Assembly: GCF_003363715.1 (NCBI RefSeq)
Contig: NZ_QREV01000006.1
Span: 62,001-126,000 of the forward strand
Direction of reading: 5' to 3'
DNA length: 64,000 nucleotides
Source of the DNA: Parabacteroides acidifaciens
Lineage (GTDB): Bacteria > Bacteroidota > Bacteroidia > Bacteroidales > Tannerellaceae
Position 1 is the stretch's first letter. Every line of letters begins with the position of its first letter. Below are positions 17,528 through 28,151 of the stretch, one piece after another. A model generated the notes under the pieces. That model was not told the DNA's origin. It made no database searches and saw nothing but the letters and a program-made list of their open reading frames with translations. Position numbers and translations under genes: made by a program.

Positions 17528-19147
17528 ATGAGAAAGATACTTCTTTATTTTAGCCTCCTTCTCTTCATTCAAACGGCCTTTGCAGCCGACAGCCTGTTTG
17601 TCAGGAAACCTCTGGTTCCGATATTGATCGACCGGACGGATAATATTTTGTTGGAAATGCGCATAGACGCGCATAAAGGCGATGTACTCAACAAACTGTC
17701 CCTGCAATTCAAAGGAGAAATCGATTTAAACGACATAAAGGCGTTGCGCCTCTTTTATAGCGGCACGGAAGCAGCCTCCAGGGAAGGCCGGCATTACCGC
17801 CCCGTATCCTATATTTCCAGCCATGCGGAAGGAAAAACAAAAGCGGCCAATCCGGCTTACTCCGTTAAGCAGAATGAAGTGACGGAAATCACAGGGACGG
17901 TTACCTTCACCAGCAACCAACCGATGGTAGAGGGCGTCAACTATTACTGGGTCAGCATCGAAATGAAACCGGAAACCTCTTTATTGTCGACTCTCACCGT
18001 ACAGATGCCGATGGCCGAGATCAACGGAATGCCGGCAACGATCATGTGGGACGGCAAGGCGGATGTGCGCCGCATGGGGATCGGCGTGCGACATGCCGGA
18101 GACGATGGCGCTTCCGCATTCCGCATTCCGGGGCTGGTGACTTCCAACAACGGAACATTGTTAGGTGTGTACGACATCCGCTACAACAGCAGTGTGGACT
18201 TGCAGGAAATGGTCGACATAGGCGTCAGTCGGAGCACCGACAAAGGACAGACCTGGGAACCGATGCGCGTGGCCATGACTTTCGGCGAAACGGGCGGACT
18301 GCCTCATGCGCAGAATGGCGTGGGCGACCCGTCTATCCTGGTGGACGAGAAAACGAATACTATCTGGGTCGTTGCAGCCTGGACACACGGAATGGGGAAC
18401 GGACGCGCCTGGTGGAACTCCATGCCGGGCATGACACCGGACAGCACCGCCCAATTAATGCTTGTCAAGAGTGAGGACGACGGGAAAACGTGGAGCAAAC
18501 CGATCAATATAACCTCGCAGGTGAAAGATCCTTCCTGGTATTTCCTGTTGCAAGGACCGGGGCGAGGCATCACGATGAAGGACGGGACGCTGGTCTTCCC
18601 GATCCAGTTTATCGATTCCACCCGCATGCCGAATGCGGGCATCATGTACAGCAAAGACCGCGGAACCACCTGGCATCTGCATAACCTGGCCCGGACGAAT
18701 ACGACCGAAGCGCAGGTGGCGGAAGTAGAGCCCGGCGTCCTGATGCTGAATATGCGCGACAACCGGGGAGGAAGCCGTGCCGTAGCCACGACCCGAGATC
18801 TGGGTAAAACGTGGTACGAACACCCGTCGAGCCGCAGTGCGCTACAGGAACCGGTCTGTATGGCAAGCCTCATCCATGTGGATGCAAAGGACAATATCAC
18901 CGGAAAAGACCTGCTGATCTTCTCCAACCCGAACACGACGAAAGGACGTAACCATATCACGATAAAAGTCAGTACGGACGGAGGTATGACCTGGCCGCTC
19001 GCCAACCAGGTAACACTGGACGAAGAAGAAGGATGGGGCTATTCCTGCCTCTCCATGATCGACCGCGAGACGGTCGGCATCTTCTACGAATCGAGCGTCG
19101 CCCACATGACATTCCAGGCGGTCAAGCTGACCGATTTAGTGAAATAA
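17528..19147 (+). CDS. nanH: Exo-alpha-sialidase, GH33
   Basis: Releases terminal sialic acids from glycoconjugates. The 539-residue enzyme has a type I signal peptide (MRKILLYFSLLLFIQTAFAA), an N-terminal carbohydrate-binding-like domain seen in Bacteroidota sialidases (about residues 22-170), then the six-bladed propeller. The RIP motif is FRIPGLV near residue 197. Asp boxes are STDKGQTW, SEDDGKTW, SKDRGTTW, TTRDLGKTW and STDGGMTW. It is likely periplasmic or surface-bound. The next gene starts 7 bp after the stop. Confidence 0.94.
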   Translation: MRKILLYFSLLLFIQTAFAADSLFVRKPLVPILIDRTDNILLEMRIDAHKGDVLNKLSLQFKGEIDLNDIKALRLFYSGTEAASREGRHYRPVSYISSHAEGKTKAANPAYSVKQNEVTEITGTVTFTSNQPMVEGVNYYWVSIEMKPETSLLSTLTVQMPMAEINGMPATIMWDGKADVRRMGIGVRHAGDDGASAFRIPGLVTSNNGTLLGVYDIRYNSSVDLQEMVDIGVSRSTDKGQTWEPMRVAMTFGETGGLPHAQNGVGDPSILVDEKTNTIWVVAAWTHGMGNGRAWWNSMPGMTPDSTAQLMLVKSEDDGKTWSKPINITSQVKDPSWYFLLQGPGRGITMKDGTLVFPIQFIDSTRMPNAGIMYSKDRGTTWHLHNLARTNTTEAQVAEVEPGVLMLNMRDNRGGSRAVATTRDLGKTWYEHPSSRSALQEPVCMASLIHVDAKDNITGKDLLIFSNPNTTKGRNHITIKVSTDGGMTWPLANQVTLDEEEGWGYSCLSMIDRETVGIFYESSVAHMTFQAVKLTDLVK

Positions 19148-19154
19148 GTTTTTC

Positions 19155-22100
19155 ATGAAACGCATACTGTTCATATTAGTAAGTTTAGGTTTAGGGATAT
19201 TGGCTGCGCAAGCAGCCGGTATCCCTCATTTGCTCCCCTGGCCGCAAAAAGTGACTTGGACCGGAGAAAAGTTCCATGCCCGGGAAATTTCCGTTTCATG
19301 CGCATGGAATAAAAATTCCCCGGGCATGGAATGGTTATCGGACTGCGGGATATCCGTCGTCGAATCGCCAGGTAACCGGAGACTGACCGTCAACTTGGTG
19401 AATAGTATTCCCGGTATTCCGGTTAATCCGGACGAAGCGTATAAACTGCGTGTCACGTCCAACGAAATACTCATCGAGGCAACGACGGAAACAGGCGTCT
19501 ACCGGGCTGTCCAGACCTTGCGGCAGCTGACGGAAAAGACAGGGAAAGGCATTTCGGTCGCCGGCTGTGAAATAGTGGACTGGCCGGCTTTCCGGGTCCG
19601 CGGTTTTATGCAGGATGTAGGACGGAGTTATATCTCGCTTGAAGAGTTGAAGCGGGAAATCGCGGCCCTGTCCCGCTACAAAATAAATGTCTTTCACTGG
19701 CACCTGACCGAGAACCAAGCGTGGCGCCTGCAAAGCAAACGGTTCCCGATGCTGAGCGACAGCACGAACACAACCCGTATGCCGGGGAAATTCTATACGC
19801 TAAAAGAGGCACGGGAATTGGTTGATTTCTGCAAACGGCATTATGTCACGCTCATTCCCGAAATCGATATGCCGGGACACAGTGCCGCTTTTGTCCGCGC
19901 TTTCGGTCACGATATGCAGAGCCCGGAAGGAATGAAGATATTAAAGCTCCTGTTGGACGAAGTCTGCGAAACATTCGACGTCCCGTACCTGCACATCGGA
20001 ACGGACGAGGTGAAGTTCACAAACCCTAATTTCGTACCCGAAATGGTCGCTTATGTCCGTTCCAAAGGGAAAAAAGTAATATCCTGGAACCCCGGCTGGC
20101 ACTACAAACCGGGAGAAATAGACATGACGCATCTGTGGAGTTATCGCGGGAAAGCGCAAAAAGGGATTCCCGCCATCGATTCCCGCTTCCATTACCTGAA
20201 TCACTTCGATACGTTCGCCGACCTGTTCGCCCTCTATAACAGCCGTATCTACAACGAGCCGCAGGGCAGTGACGATCTCGCCGGGACGATCCTGGCCGTC
20301 TGGAACGACCGGATGATCCAACCGGAAGCGGACATCATCAAACAGAATAACTTCTATCCGAATATGCTCGCCATCGCCGAACGTGCCTGGCGCGGTGGAG
20401 GAACCGAATATTTCGACAAGCACGGGACTGTCCTTCCTCCGGAAAGCAGCGAAGAGTTCAAAGCTTTTGCCGATTTCGAGAACCGGTTGCTCTGGCATAA
20501 GGAACATTATTTCCAGGGATATCCGTTCGCGTACGTCAGGCAGACAAATGTCAAATGGCGCATTACGGATGCTTTCCCGAACCAAGGGAATCTGCACGAA
20601 TCGTTCCCGCCCGAAAAAACATTGGATACGCAATATACATACAACGGGAAAACATACGGAACCTGCGAGGCAAGAGGCGCCGGAATCTATCTGCGCCATG
20701 TATGGGGAACACTGGTTCCGGGTATTTACGAACAGCCGGAAGAGAATCATACGGCCTATGCCTGGACTTGGGTCTATTCACCTGAAGCGCAGGATGCCGG
20801 CGCCTGGATCGAATTCCAAAATTACAGCCGTTCGGAAATGGACCTGCCACCACTTCCCGGAAAATGGGATTACCGGGAAAGCCGCGTATGGCTGAACGAC
20901 CGGGAGATTCTTCCTCCTGTCTGGACAGCGACGCATCGCGAAAAGTCGAATGAGACGCTGCTCGGCAACGAGAACTGTGTGGTCCGTCCGCCCATCCCCG
21001 TCCATTTGGAGAAAGGATGGAACAAGGTCTTCCTCAAACTTCCGGTCGGTGCATTCACACAACCGGAAATCCGCTTGCAGAAGTGGATGTTTACATTCGT
21101 ATTTGTGACACCGGACGGTGAAAAGGCTGTCGACGGCCTTGTTTATTCACCCGATAAGAAGCTCCCCGCCGTTCATGCACAAAAGGCCAAAGTAGCCTGT
21201 ACTGGCAACAGTGTCACACACGGCTACGGAGGACTGCAAATGCCCGTTACTTACTCGGATAATATGGTGCTCCAGCGGGAAAAGCCGCTTGTTATAGCCG
21301 GTATTGCCAATGCCGGGGAGGAAGTAACAGTCCGGATTGCCGGGCAACAAGGGCAGGCCGTGACGGGTGCAAACGGCAAATGGTCTGTTACGCTGCCGCC
21401 CATGAAAGCAGGAGGGCCGTACACGTTAAGTATATCTACCGGTTCCGAAAGACTGGATTATACAAATGTCTTGATCGGCGAAGTATGGCTTTGTTCCGGC
21501 CAGTCGAACATGGCATTCCAGGTAAACAGTGCCATCGACAACCAGCGGAAAGCTTTTCTGGAATTTGCTGCCGGGAAACCGCAAATCCGTCTTTTCGATA
21601 TGAAGCCCCGTTGGGCGACAAATGCGGTGGAATGGGGTGTTTCGGTATTGGATTCACTCAACAGGCTCCAATATTACCAGGATACCGAATGGAAAGAATG
21701 CAACGAAGAAACAGCAAATCGTTTCTCGGCTGTTGCCTTCGCTTTCGGGCAGATGCTTTCGGATAGCCTCCAGGTTCCTGTCGGGCTTATCCTGAATGCC
21801 ATAGGCGGCTCGCCAACGGAAGCCTGGGTCGACCGTCAAACGCTGGAGGCAGAATTTCCGGATATTCTATACGACTGGAGACAGAATGATCTCATCCAGG
21901 AGTGGGCCCGGGAACGCGCAAGCCTCAATATCAAAAAGTCAACAAATAAACAACAACGCCACCCGTATGAGCCTTGCTACCTGTACGAATCGGGCATACA
22001 GCCACTTGAAAAGTTCCCCATACGGGGCATCATCTGGTATCAGGGAGAATCGAATGCGCACAACATAGAAGCGCACGAGAAACTATTCCGCCTGTTGACG

Positions 22101-23774
22101 ACAAGCTGGCGGGAAAACTGGCGGGAAGAGCTTCCTTTCTATTACGTGCAGCTATCCAGCATCGATCGCCCCAGCTGGCCCCGGTTCCGCGACAGCCAGC
22201 GCAAATTGATGCAATCCATACCGAACAACGGCATGGCTGTCAGCAGCGACAAGGGAGATTCCTTAGATGTCCATCCACGTCACAAACGTGAAATAGGAGA
22301 ACGTCTTGCCCATTGGGCATTAAACAAAACATACGGCCACGATTGCCTACCGTCCGGCCCGTTATACCGTTCCGTCTCTTTCAAAGCCGATACGGCCTAC
22401 ATCACTTTTGATTACGGAGAAGGGATGCATAGTTCCGACGGCGGAGAATTGCGGACTTTTGAAATCGCGGAACATGATGGATTATTCGTACCTGCCGAGG
22501 CTCTAATAACCGATGGAAAGATGATAAAAGCATGGAGCAGCCAAATCAAGCATCCGAAATTCGTCCGTTACGGCTGGCAGCCTTTTACCCGCGCCAATCT
22601 GGTAAACAGGGAAGGACTTCCGGCTTCGACATTCTGTTCGGAGGCTTCGAAGGTCGACTGGTCCGGATTGCCAGACCTGTCCGATGACGGTAAATCTGCA
22701 TTGGGCGTATCCGCTCCATTCGCCGGCATCAGCAACGGGCAGCTATTAGTTGCCGGAGGCTGTAACTTTCCCGGCAAGCCGGCAGCCGAAGGAGGGACCA
22801 AACAATATTACAGTGAAATCTATGCCTTAGATATCACCGGGCAAACGCAGGCCGAATGGCGAGTGGCCGGACAGCTATCCAAGCCGCTGGCGTATGGCGC
22901 TTCTATCGCAACACCCCAAGGCATTGTCTGGATCGGAGGAAATAACGACAAAGGGGCTTCCAAAGAGGTTTTCCAGGTAAACTGGCAGACAACGGAAGGA
23001 AAGCCAAGTATCTCCAAACTGCCTGAACTGCCCGTAACAATGGATAATTTCGCAGCCGCTTATGCCGACGGACAGATATTCGTGACGGGAGGCAACCAAC
23101 AGCAGAGACCTTCAAACGCACTCTATTCCCTCAGATTAACAGAATCGGGAAATGGAGAATGGACCCGGTTACCGGATTTTCCCGGTCCGGCCCGCATCCA
23201 GCCTGTATTAGCAGCCCAGCAATCCCAAGACGGCACACGTCTTTATCTAACAGGTGGTTTCCAGCCGGTTTCAGGTCGTCAGAGAGCAATTGTGTCGACA
23301 GATATGCTCTCTTATCATCCGGAGAAAAAAGAGTGGAGACAGGAAAGCATTCTGCCTTTTTCAGCAGAAGGTTCTCCCAATACCCTGACAGGTGGCTGCG
23401 CTGTCTCATCCGGCAACAGTTCAATCTTATTAATGGGAGGTGTCAACTACACCCGCTTTCGCGATGCGCTTAACCGTCCGTTAGAAATAGAACAGGCAAC
23501 AGCTGCCGGTAATACTTTATTACAAGATTCCTTACAAAACGAAGCCCGTAATTACCTGCTGCACCCGGTGGAATGGTATAAATTCAACACCACCCTGTTG
23601 CAATACAACACCTTCACCCGACAATGGAATGTCCTTGAAGAAAACGAAAAACTGGCACGCGCAGGAGCCGGGATTGCCATTAATGGGGACGAGATCATCC
23701 TTATTAACGGGGAGCTAAAGCCGGGGATACGCACGCCGGAAATCAATATGTTCATATACGATCCCGATAAATAA
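19155..23774 (+). CDS. Tripartite GH20 beta-hexosaminidase / sialate O-acetylesterase / sialate mutarotase fusion
   Basis: A single 1539-residue exported protein joining three enzymes usually made separately. Signal peptide is residues 1-20. Residues ~22-680 are GH20 with the catalytic HIGTDE (Asp284-Glu285). Residues ~695-1150 are a SASA esterase with the nucleophile in GQSNM (Ser784) and the DVH dyad (Asp1038, His1040). Residues ~1160-1539 are a kelch-type, cyclically permuted mutarotase like NanM, with repeated LLVAGG/VTGG/LTGG strands. The set would remove O-acetyl groups from sialic acid, mutarotate the freed sugar and trim the exposed hexosamine. No frameshift joins are seen; the frame is open throughout. 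Confidence 0.9.
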   Translation: MKRILFILVSLGLGILAAQAAGIPHLLPWPQKVTWTGEKFHAREISVSCAWNKNSPGMEWLSDCGISVVESPGNRRLTVNLVNSIPGIPVNPDEAYKLRVTSNEILIEATTETGVYRAVQTLRQLTEKTGKGISVAGCEIVDWPAFRVRGFMQDVGRSYISLEELKREIAALSRYKINVFHWHLTENQAWRLQSKRFPMLSDSTNTTRMPGKFYTLKEARELVDFCKRHYVTLIPEIDMPGHSAAFVRAFGHDMQSPEGMKILKLLLDEVCETFDVPYLHIGTDEVKFTNPNFVPEMVAYVRSKGKKVISWNPGWHYKPGEIDMTHLWSYRGKAQKGIPAIDSRFHYLNHFDTFADLFALYNSRIYNEPQGSDDLAGTILAVWNDRMIQPEADIIKQNNFYPNMLAIAERAWRGGGTEYFDKHGTVLPPESSEEFKAFADFENRLLWHKEHYFQGYPFAYVRQTNVKWRITDAFPNQGNLHESFPPEKTLDTQYTYNGKTYGTCEARGAGIYLRHVWGTLVPGIYEQPEENHTAYAWTWVYSPEAQDAGAWIEFQNYSRSEMDLPPLPGKWDYRESRVWLNDREILPPVWTATHREKSNETLLGNENCVVRPPIPVHLEKGWNKVFLKLPVGAFTQPEIRLQKWMFTFVFVTPDGEKAVDGLVYSPDKKLPAVHAQKAKVACTGNSVTHGYGGLQMPVTYSDNMVLQREKPLVIAGIANAGEEVTVRIAGQQGQAVTGANGKWSVTLPPMKAGGPYTLSISTGSERLDYTNVLIGEVWLCSGQSNMAFQVNSAIDNQRKAFLEFAAGKPQIRLFDMKPRWATNAVEWGVSVLDSLNRLQYYQDTEWKECNEETANRFSAVAFAFGQMLSDSLQVPVGLILNAIGGSPTEAWVDRQTLEAEFPDILYDWRQNDLIQEWARERASLNIKKSTNKQQRHPYEPCYLYESGIQPLEKFPIRGIIWYQGESNAHNIEAHEKLFRLLTTSWRENWREELPFYYVQLSSIDRPSWPRFRDSQRKLMQSIPNNGMAVSSDKGDSLDVHPRHKREIGERLAHWALNKTYGHDCLPSGPLYRSVSFKADTAYITFDYGEGMHSSDGGELRTFEIAEHDGLFVPAEALITDGKMIKAWSSQIKHPKFVRYGWQPFTRANLVNREGLPASTFCSEASKVDWSGLPDLSDDGKSALGVSAPFAGISNGQLLVAGGCNFPGKPAAEGGTKQYYSEIYALDITGQTQAEWRVAGQLSKPLAYGASIATPQGIVWIGGNNDKGASKEVFQVNWQTTEGKPSISKLPELPVTMDNFAAAYADGQIFVTGGNQQQRPSNALYSLRLTESGNGEWTRLPDFPGPARIQPVLAAQQSQDGTRLYLTGGFQPVSGRQRAIVSTDMLSYHPEKKEWRQESILPFSAEGSPNTLTGGCAVSSGNSSILLMGGVNYTRFRDALNRPLEIEQATAAGNTLLQDSLQNEARNYLLHPVEWYKFNTTLLQYNTFTRQWNVLEENEKLARAGAGIAINGDEIILINGELKPGIRTPEINMFIYDPDK

Positions 23775-23860
23775 AATAATGACAAAGGATAACCTATTTG
23801 TCACATCTTTCTATAACTTTGTCTCCTCATCTATTTGAATCAAAGTAATACTATTTTGTT

Positions 23861-26800
23861 ATGCCTAAGAAAATCTTATTTTCCCTTCTATTCATAATAA
23901 TAGCATTCACGAATCTGTATGCGGACAGTCGTTTTAGCGTTGAATCAAATTATAAAATCAGACGCGTGTCTCCGGAAGGAGGATTAAGCACAAACGGACA
24001 GCGTGACGTAAGGCAAGATAAATGGGGATTCATTTGGGTTATCACAGTTAATAATCTATATCGGTTCGATGGTTATACCTTTAAACTTTATACCTACAAA
24101 CTCAACAATACAACCACACCTATTTCTTGTGTTTTCGAAAGACTGGAGATCGACAAAACCGGAGATCTTTATGTAACATCCAATGTCGGTTTATTCAGAT
24201 ATAATTCCCTCACAGATAATTTCGACTGCTTATTAGAAGGCAGATGCTCTTTTATAAAAGAAGACCCAAAAGAAAGATTATGGCTATCCAATCCTTCTTC
24301 AATCGGTTTATTTGACCAGGACAGTCTTCTATTTACTCCAATAAAATCAGAAGAAAGTGACATTCCTAATGTTTCGAGTGTTTGTACGCAAGGTGGAAAT
24401 ATTTACATCGGGACAGCAACTGGCAAAATCTATTTATATGATGAAAATAAAAACACTTTCCGCCAAGTGCTTTACAATCCGGAATATAACATTGTCGATA
24501 TCACATCCGAAGGTTCTCTACTCTACGTTCTGACAGAAAGTAAAGGATTGATTGTAATCTCCACCGAAAATCATCAAAAGATCAAACAATATGACTTTTT
24601 TTATCCACAAGGAGATACACGAGTTTCCGCCAGAGCTTTATTCATTGATAAATTTAATCATATATGGATTACCGGACAACGTGGAATATACATATTAAAT
24701 CCCGAAACCGATGAGTTCATCCATCATTCATACGAAAAGACAGATCCCTACGGATTGCCAAGCAATTCTATTTGGAGAATTGCCGAAGATGTACAAGGAT
24801 GCTTGTGGTTCGGCACATATTCAGGTGGACTTTGTTTCATCAATCTCGATGAACAAAAGAGTTTAAAGTCATTCAATGGGCGAACTGATGAGTTAAGCTA
24901 TTCAGTCGTCAGTAGTTTTGCCGAAGATGATAAATATTTATGGATAGGAACAGAGGGAGGAGGACTTAACAGATATGATAAACAGACAAACAAGTTTTCC
25001 TATTTTAAATACAGACCTAACCAAAACAGCCTCTCATACGACAACATCCAATGTTTACTATACTCAAACAATATGCTTTGGATAGGTATGTCACGAGGCG
25101 GCTTAGACTGTCTGAATACAAAAACAGAACATTTCACTCATTATACGATCAATAACAATATGCTAATAAATGATCATGTTGAAAGAATCGTTGCCGAAGC
25201 AGACTCGGGAATCTGGATCAAATATCTGATGAATAGAAATTATCTGACCTACTTATCAATAAAAGAGAACACAACCAAACATTTTAATTTCCAATCACTT
25301 CCTATTCAGCCAAATGGGGATATAAGTGACATAAAAAGAGGGAATGGAGATACCTTGTGGATCGCATCCTCCCAGCAACTACTAACAATGAATGTCCGAA
25401 CACATGATGTACAAGTAGCCGGATATAAGTATTCGGATATAAAAGATCTCCATAACATTAATATCCAGACCATCCATGTCGACAATAAGCAACAACTCAT
25501 ATGGATAGGAACCCAAGGTAACGGCTTGCTGGTTTATGATATATCCAAACAAAGCTTATTGCAAAAAGCCGATTTATCAAAATATAAAGTCCATTCCATT
25601 TACAGTATAAATAAAGATAGTAAAGATAATATCTGGATGGGAACCGATAACAGCTTGTTCCGTATGAATATCGAAACCGGCAGACTTCAGCAATTTAATA
25701 AGGCAGACGGAGCACAAGGACAAACCTATTATCCTTTTTCAACATTTAAATCAAGTAATGGAGAACTCTATTTTGGAGGAAATGAAGGATTTACAATAAT
25801 TGATCCGGCTAAAATCTCCTACAACGACTTTAAATCTAAAGTCATTATTTCTGACTTTTTACTTGATAACACATCGGTTATCCCCAATAATAAATATTCT
25901 CCGCTAAAATCCTCTATTTTCCAAACAAAGGAATTAACACTCAATCATAACCAGAATAATTTTTCTTTCGAGTTCACCTCGACCAATTACCTGAACTCCG
26001 ATAAAAACCGTTTTCGCTATCGTCTTAAAAGATACGATGACAGATGGATCGAAACGGATGCAAGCCACCGGTCCGTCTCATATTCAAAAGTACCCAAAGG
26101 CATCTACTATTTTGAAATTATGACGGCCAATAATGACGGCATATGGGGCGAACTCACCTCTCTTAAAATCACAGTCAAGCCTGCTCCATGGCTGACAAAC
26201 TGGGCAATCACGGGATATATCATCTTATTTTCTATTATCCTCTATACATGTATTCGTTATTATAATTATCAACGCAAATTGAAAATGCGATATTACCTTG
26301 AAGAACGTGAACAAGAACAGAAAGAAGAATATCACCAGGCACAATTGATATTTTTCACAAACGTATCACACGATTTCCGTACCCCTCTCTCTTTAATTCT
26401 TGCGGCATTAGAACCTATCAAGTCCGGAAATCTCGCGGAAAAATACATCTCCATCCTCGAAAACAATGCCAAACGGTTAATAGCATTGGTCAATGAAGTA
26501 ATGGATTTCCGCTCCTTACAGAATAACAAAGTCAGACTAAACCTGCAAACCGGTAACTGGAATCAGTTTGTGTCAGAAAATTGTTCCGACTTCTCCGAAG
26601 CCGCAGAACAAAAAGAGATAAGTTATACCACAGAACTGGATTTATCCATTACAACAGAGCTTTACTTTGATAAAAAAGTAATGGAAAAAATACTTTTGAA
26701 TCTGCTCAACAATGCACTCAAATACACTCCAAACGGCGGAGAGATAAAAATCTCGACACTCTCTAATATTAACAACTTCACAAGTTCATATACAAACAAG

Positions 26801-27967
26801 ATTATTATCCGAACAGGAGATAATACACAAAATCTGTACGGATTGGTTATAAGCGATAGTGGAGTCGGCATTTCAGAAGCATCTATCGGACATATATTTG
26901 AGCGCTATTACCGGGTAAGCGAATCGAGTGGAACCCAACATTTAGGCTCAGGCATAGGACTTGCATTGGTAAAAAGCCTGGTAGAGCTTCATAAAGGTTA
27001 TATCGCAGTCTATAGCGAAAGAGATAAAGGCTCCGATATAGTAATCGGTTTCCCAATCGATATATCCGCCTACGAAAAAGACAATTTTAATAACGAGATT
27101 GCAAGTCAACCCCTACTATCCGGAAATAAATTAACGAGCCATTCTGCTCTCACAAGCCAGCATATAACTCCTGCACCTCTTCCGGACTTAAAGGCAAAAA
27201 ACATTCTTTTTGTCGAAGACAATGACGATCTAAGAGAGTTATTAGCGGAAATGCTTCGGGAATATTATAACGTAAAAGAAGTTACAAACGGCCAAGATGC
27301 ATTAAAACAAATAGAGGATGATAATATAGATCTGGTCCTGACTGACATCATGATGCCGGGAATGAATGGCATTGAACTGAGTAAACATATTAAAGAAAAT
27401 ATCGACAGTTCCCATATACCGGTTGTTATATTAACAGCCAAAACCGGAGATGAGAACCAAATAGAGGGCTTATATTCCGGTGCAGACATTTATTTGAAAA
27501 AGCCAGTCAATAAAGATATTTTATTATTGAGTATCTCAAATCTTTTCAAGCAACAGGCGAGAATAAAAGAATATTATGCCAAGCACTATTTCGCGCAGAC
27601 AGACAATAATGAAACATCTATAAATAAAAGGGATGCTGAATTCATGAAACAATTTACGGAAGTCATAGAAAGAAATCTGTCCAATACAGAAATCGATGTA
27701 TTACAAATTGCCTCTAATTTGGCAATGAGTAGACGTACACTCTATGGCAAAGTAAAAGCTCTGACCGGGCAATCAATCGTCGAATTCATCCGGAACTACC
27801 GGTTAAGAAAAGCAGCCCAGATATTAGCACAAGAAAATATCTCGATCAGTGCTGTAATGGAACGGGTAGGAATCGATAACGCCTCCTATTTCTCCCGAAT
27901 ATTTAAAACAGAATTTGGAGAATCTCCCTCCGATTTTGTTTCCAGACATCATAAAGAACCCAAGTAA
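23861..27967 (+). CDS. Hybrid two-component system sensor/regulator (HTCS)
   Basis: The 1368-residue protein carries a complete phosphorelay. It has a signal peptide (MPKKILFSLLFIIIAFTNLYA), periplasmic Reg_prop propeller repeats (about 30-680; WIGTEGGGLNRYD, WFGTYSGGLCFIN), a Y_Y_Y domain (about 700-775) and a membrane helix (about 785-807). The HisKA His837 is in VSHDFRTPL, the HATPase has NLLNNALKYTPNGG, the receiver has Asp1162 in LTDIMMPG, and an AraC-type HTH (about 1265-1365) ends the protein. HTCS proteins sense an oligosaccharide in the periplasm and switch on the adjacent SusC/D locus. A TAACTTTG box lies at 23814-23821. It starts a more AT-rich region than the nan genes. Confidence 0.95.
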   Translation: MPKKILFSLLFIIIAFTNLYADSRFSVESNYKIRRVSPEGGLSTNGQRDVRQDKWGFIWVITVNNLYRFDGYTFKLYTYKLNNTTTPISCVFERLEIDKTGDLYVTSNVGLFRYNSLTDNFDCLLEGRCSFIKEDPKERLWLSNPSSIGLFDQDSLLFTPIKSEESDIPNVSSVCTQGGNIYIGTATGKIYLYDENKNTFRQVLYNPEYNIVDITSEGSLLYVLTESKGLIVISTENHQKIKQYDFFYPQGDTRVSARALFIDKFNHIWITGQRGIYILNPETDEFIHHSYEKTDPYGLPSNSIWRIAEDVQGCLWFGTYSGGLCFINLDEQKSLKSFNGRTDELSYSVVSSFAEDDKYLWIGTEGGGLNRYDKQTNKFSYFKYRPNQNSLSYDNIQCLLYSNNMLWIGMSRGGLDCLNTKTEHFTHYTINNNMLINDHVERIVAEADSGIWIKYLMNRNYLTYLSIKENTTKHFNFQSLPIQPNGDISDIKRGNGDTLWIASSQQLLTMNVRTHDVQVAGYKYSDIKDLHNINIQTIHVDNKQQLIWIGTQGNGLLVYDISKQSLLQKADLSKYKVHSIYSINKDSKDNIWMGTDNSLFRMNIETGRLQQFNKADGAQGQTYYPFSTFKSSNGELYFGGNEGFTIIDPAKISYNDFKSKVIISDFLLDNTSVIPNNKYSPLKSSIFQTKELTLNHNQNNFSFEFTSTNYLNSDKNRFRYRLKRYDDRWIETDASHRSVSYSKVPKGIYYFEIMTANNDGIWGELTSLKITVKPAPWLTNWAITGYIILFSIILYTCIRYYNYQRKLKMRYYLEEREQEQKEEYHQAQLIFFTNVSHDFRTPLSLILAALEPIKSGNLAEKYISILENNAKRLIALVNEVMDFRSLQNNKVRLNLQTGNWNQFVSENCSDFSEAAEQKEISYTTELDLSITTELYFDKKVMEKILLNLLNNALKYTPNGGEIKISTLSNINNFTSSYTNKIIIRTGDNTQNLYGLVISDSGVGISEASIGHIFERYYRVSESSGTQHLGSGIGLALVKSLVELHKGYIAVYSERDKGSDIVIGFPIDISAYEKDNFNNEIASQPLLSGNKLTSHSALTSQHITPAPLPDLKAKNILFVEDNDDLRELLAEMLREYYNVKEVTNGQDALKQIEDDNIDLVLTDIMMPGMNGIELSKHIKENIDSSHIPVVILTAKTGDENQIEGLYSGADIYLKKPVNKDILLLSISNLFKQQARIKEYYAKHYFAQTDNNETSINKRDAEFMKQFTEVIERNLSNTEIDVLQIASNLAMSRRTLYGKVKALTGQSIVEFIRNYRLRKAAQILAQENISISAVMERVGIDNASYFSRIFKTEFGESPSDFVSRHHKEPK

Positions 27968-28006
27968 AAAGAAACTGTCTTTGTTCTCAGGTGCACTTCA
28001 TTTGTA

Positions 28007-28069
28007 TTAATTGGCATTTTATGCGGAAATAAAACAATTTGCGAAAAAATGTTAGTTAATGGCCATTTT
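28007..28069 (+). promoter_or_regulatory. Two similar half-sites before susC, candidate HTCS operator
   Basis: TTAATTGGCATTTT (28007-28020) and TTAATGGCCATTTT (28056-28069) agree at 12 of 14 positions and lie 49 bp apart, 82 bp before the susC-like start. AraC-type regulators bind such direct repeats. No perfect TAnnTTTG box follows, in keeping with an activator-dependent promoter. Evidence is the repeat only. Confidence 0.35.
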
Positions 28070-28151
28070 GTTCTATCCTCATCAATATCTTATCCATAAT
28101 TTTAGCCTCAAGGAGATAATCGAGCTTCGTAAAACTTTAAATTAACATTAT

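Noticed and set aside
19941-20750. 269-codon frame on the minus strand within the fusion gene
   Set aside because: It is antisense to the GH20 domain, with no family signature; long shadow frames are common in this GC-richer stretch.
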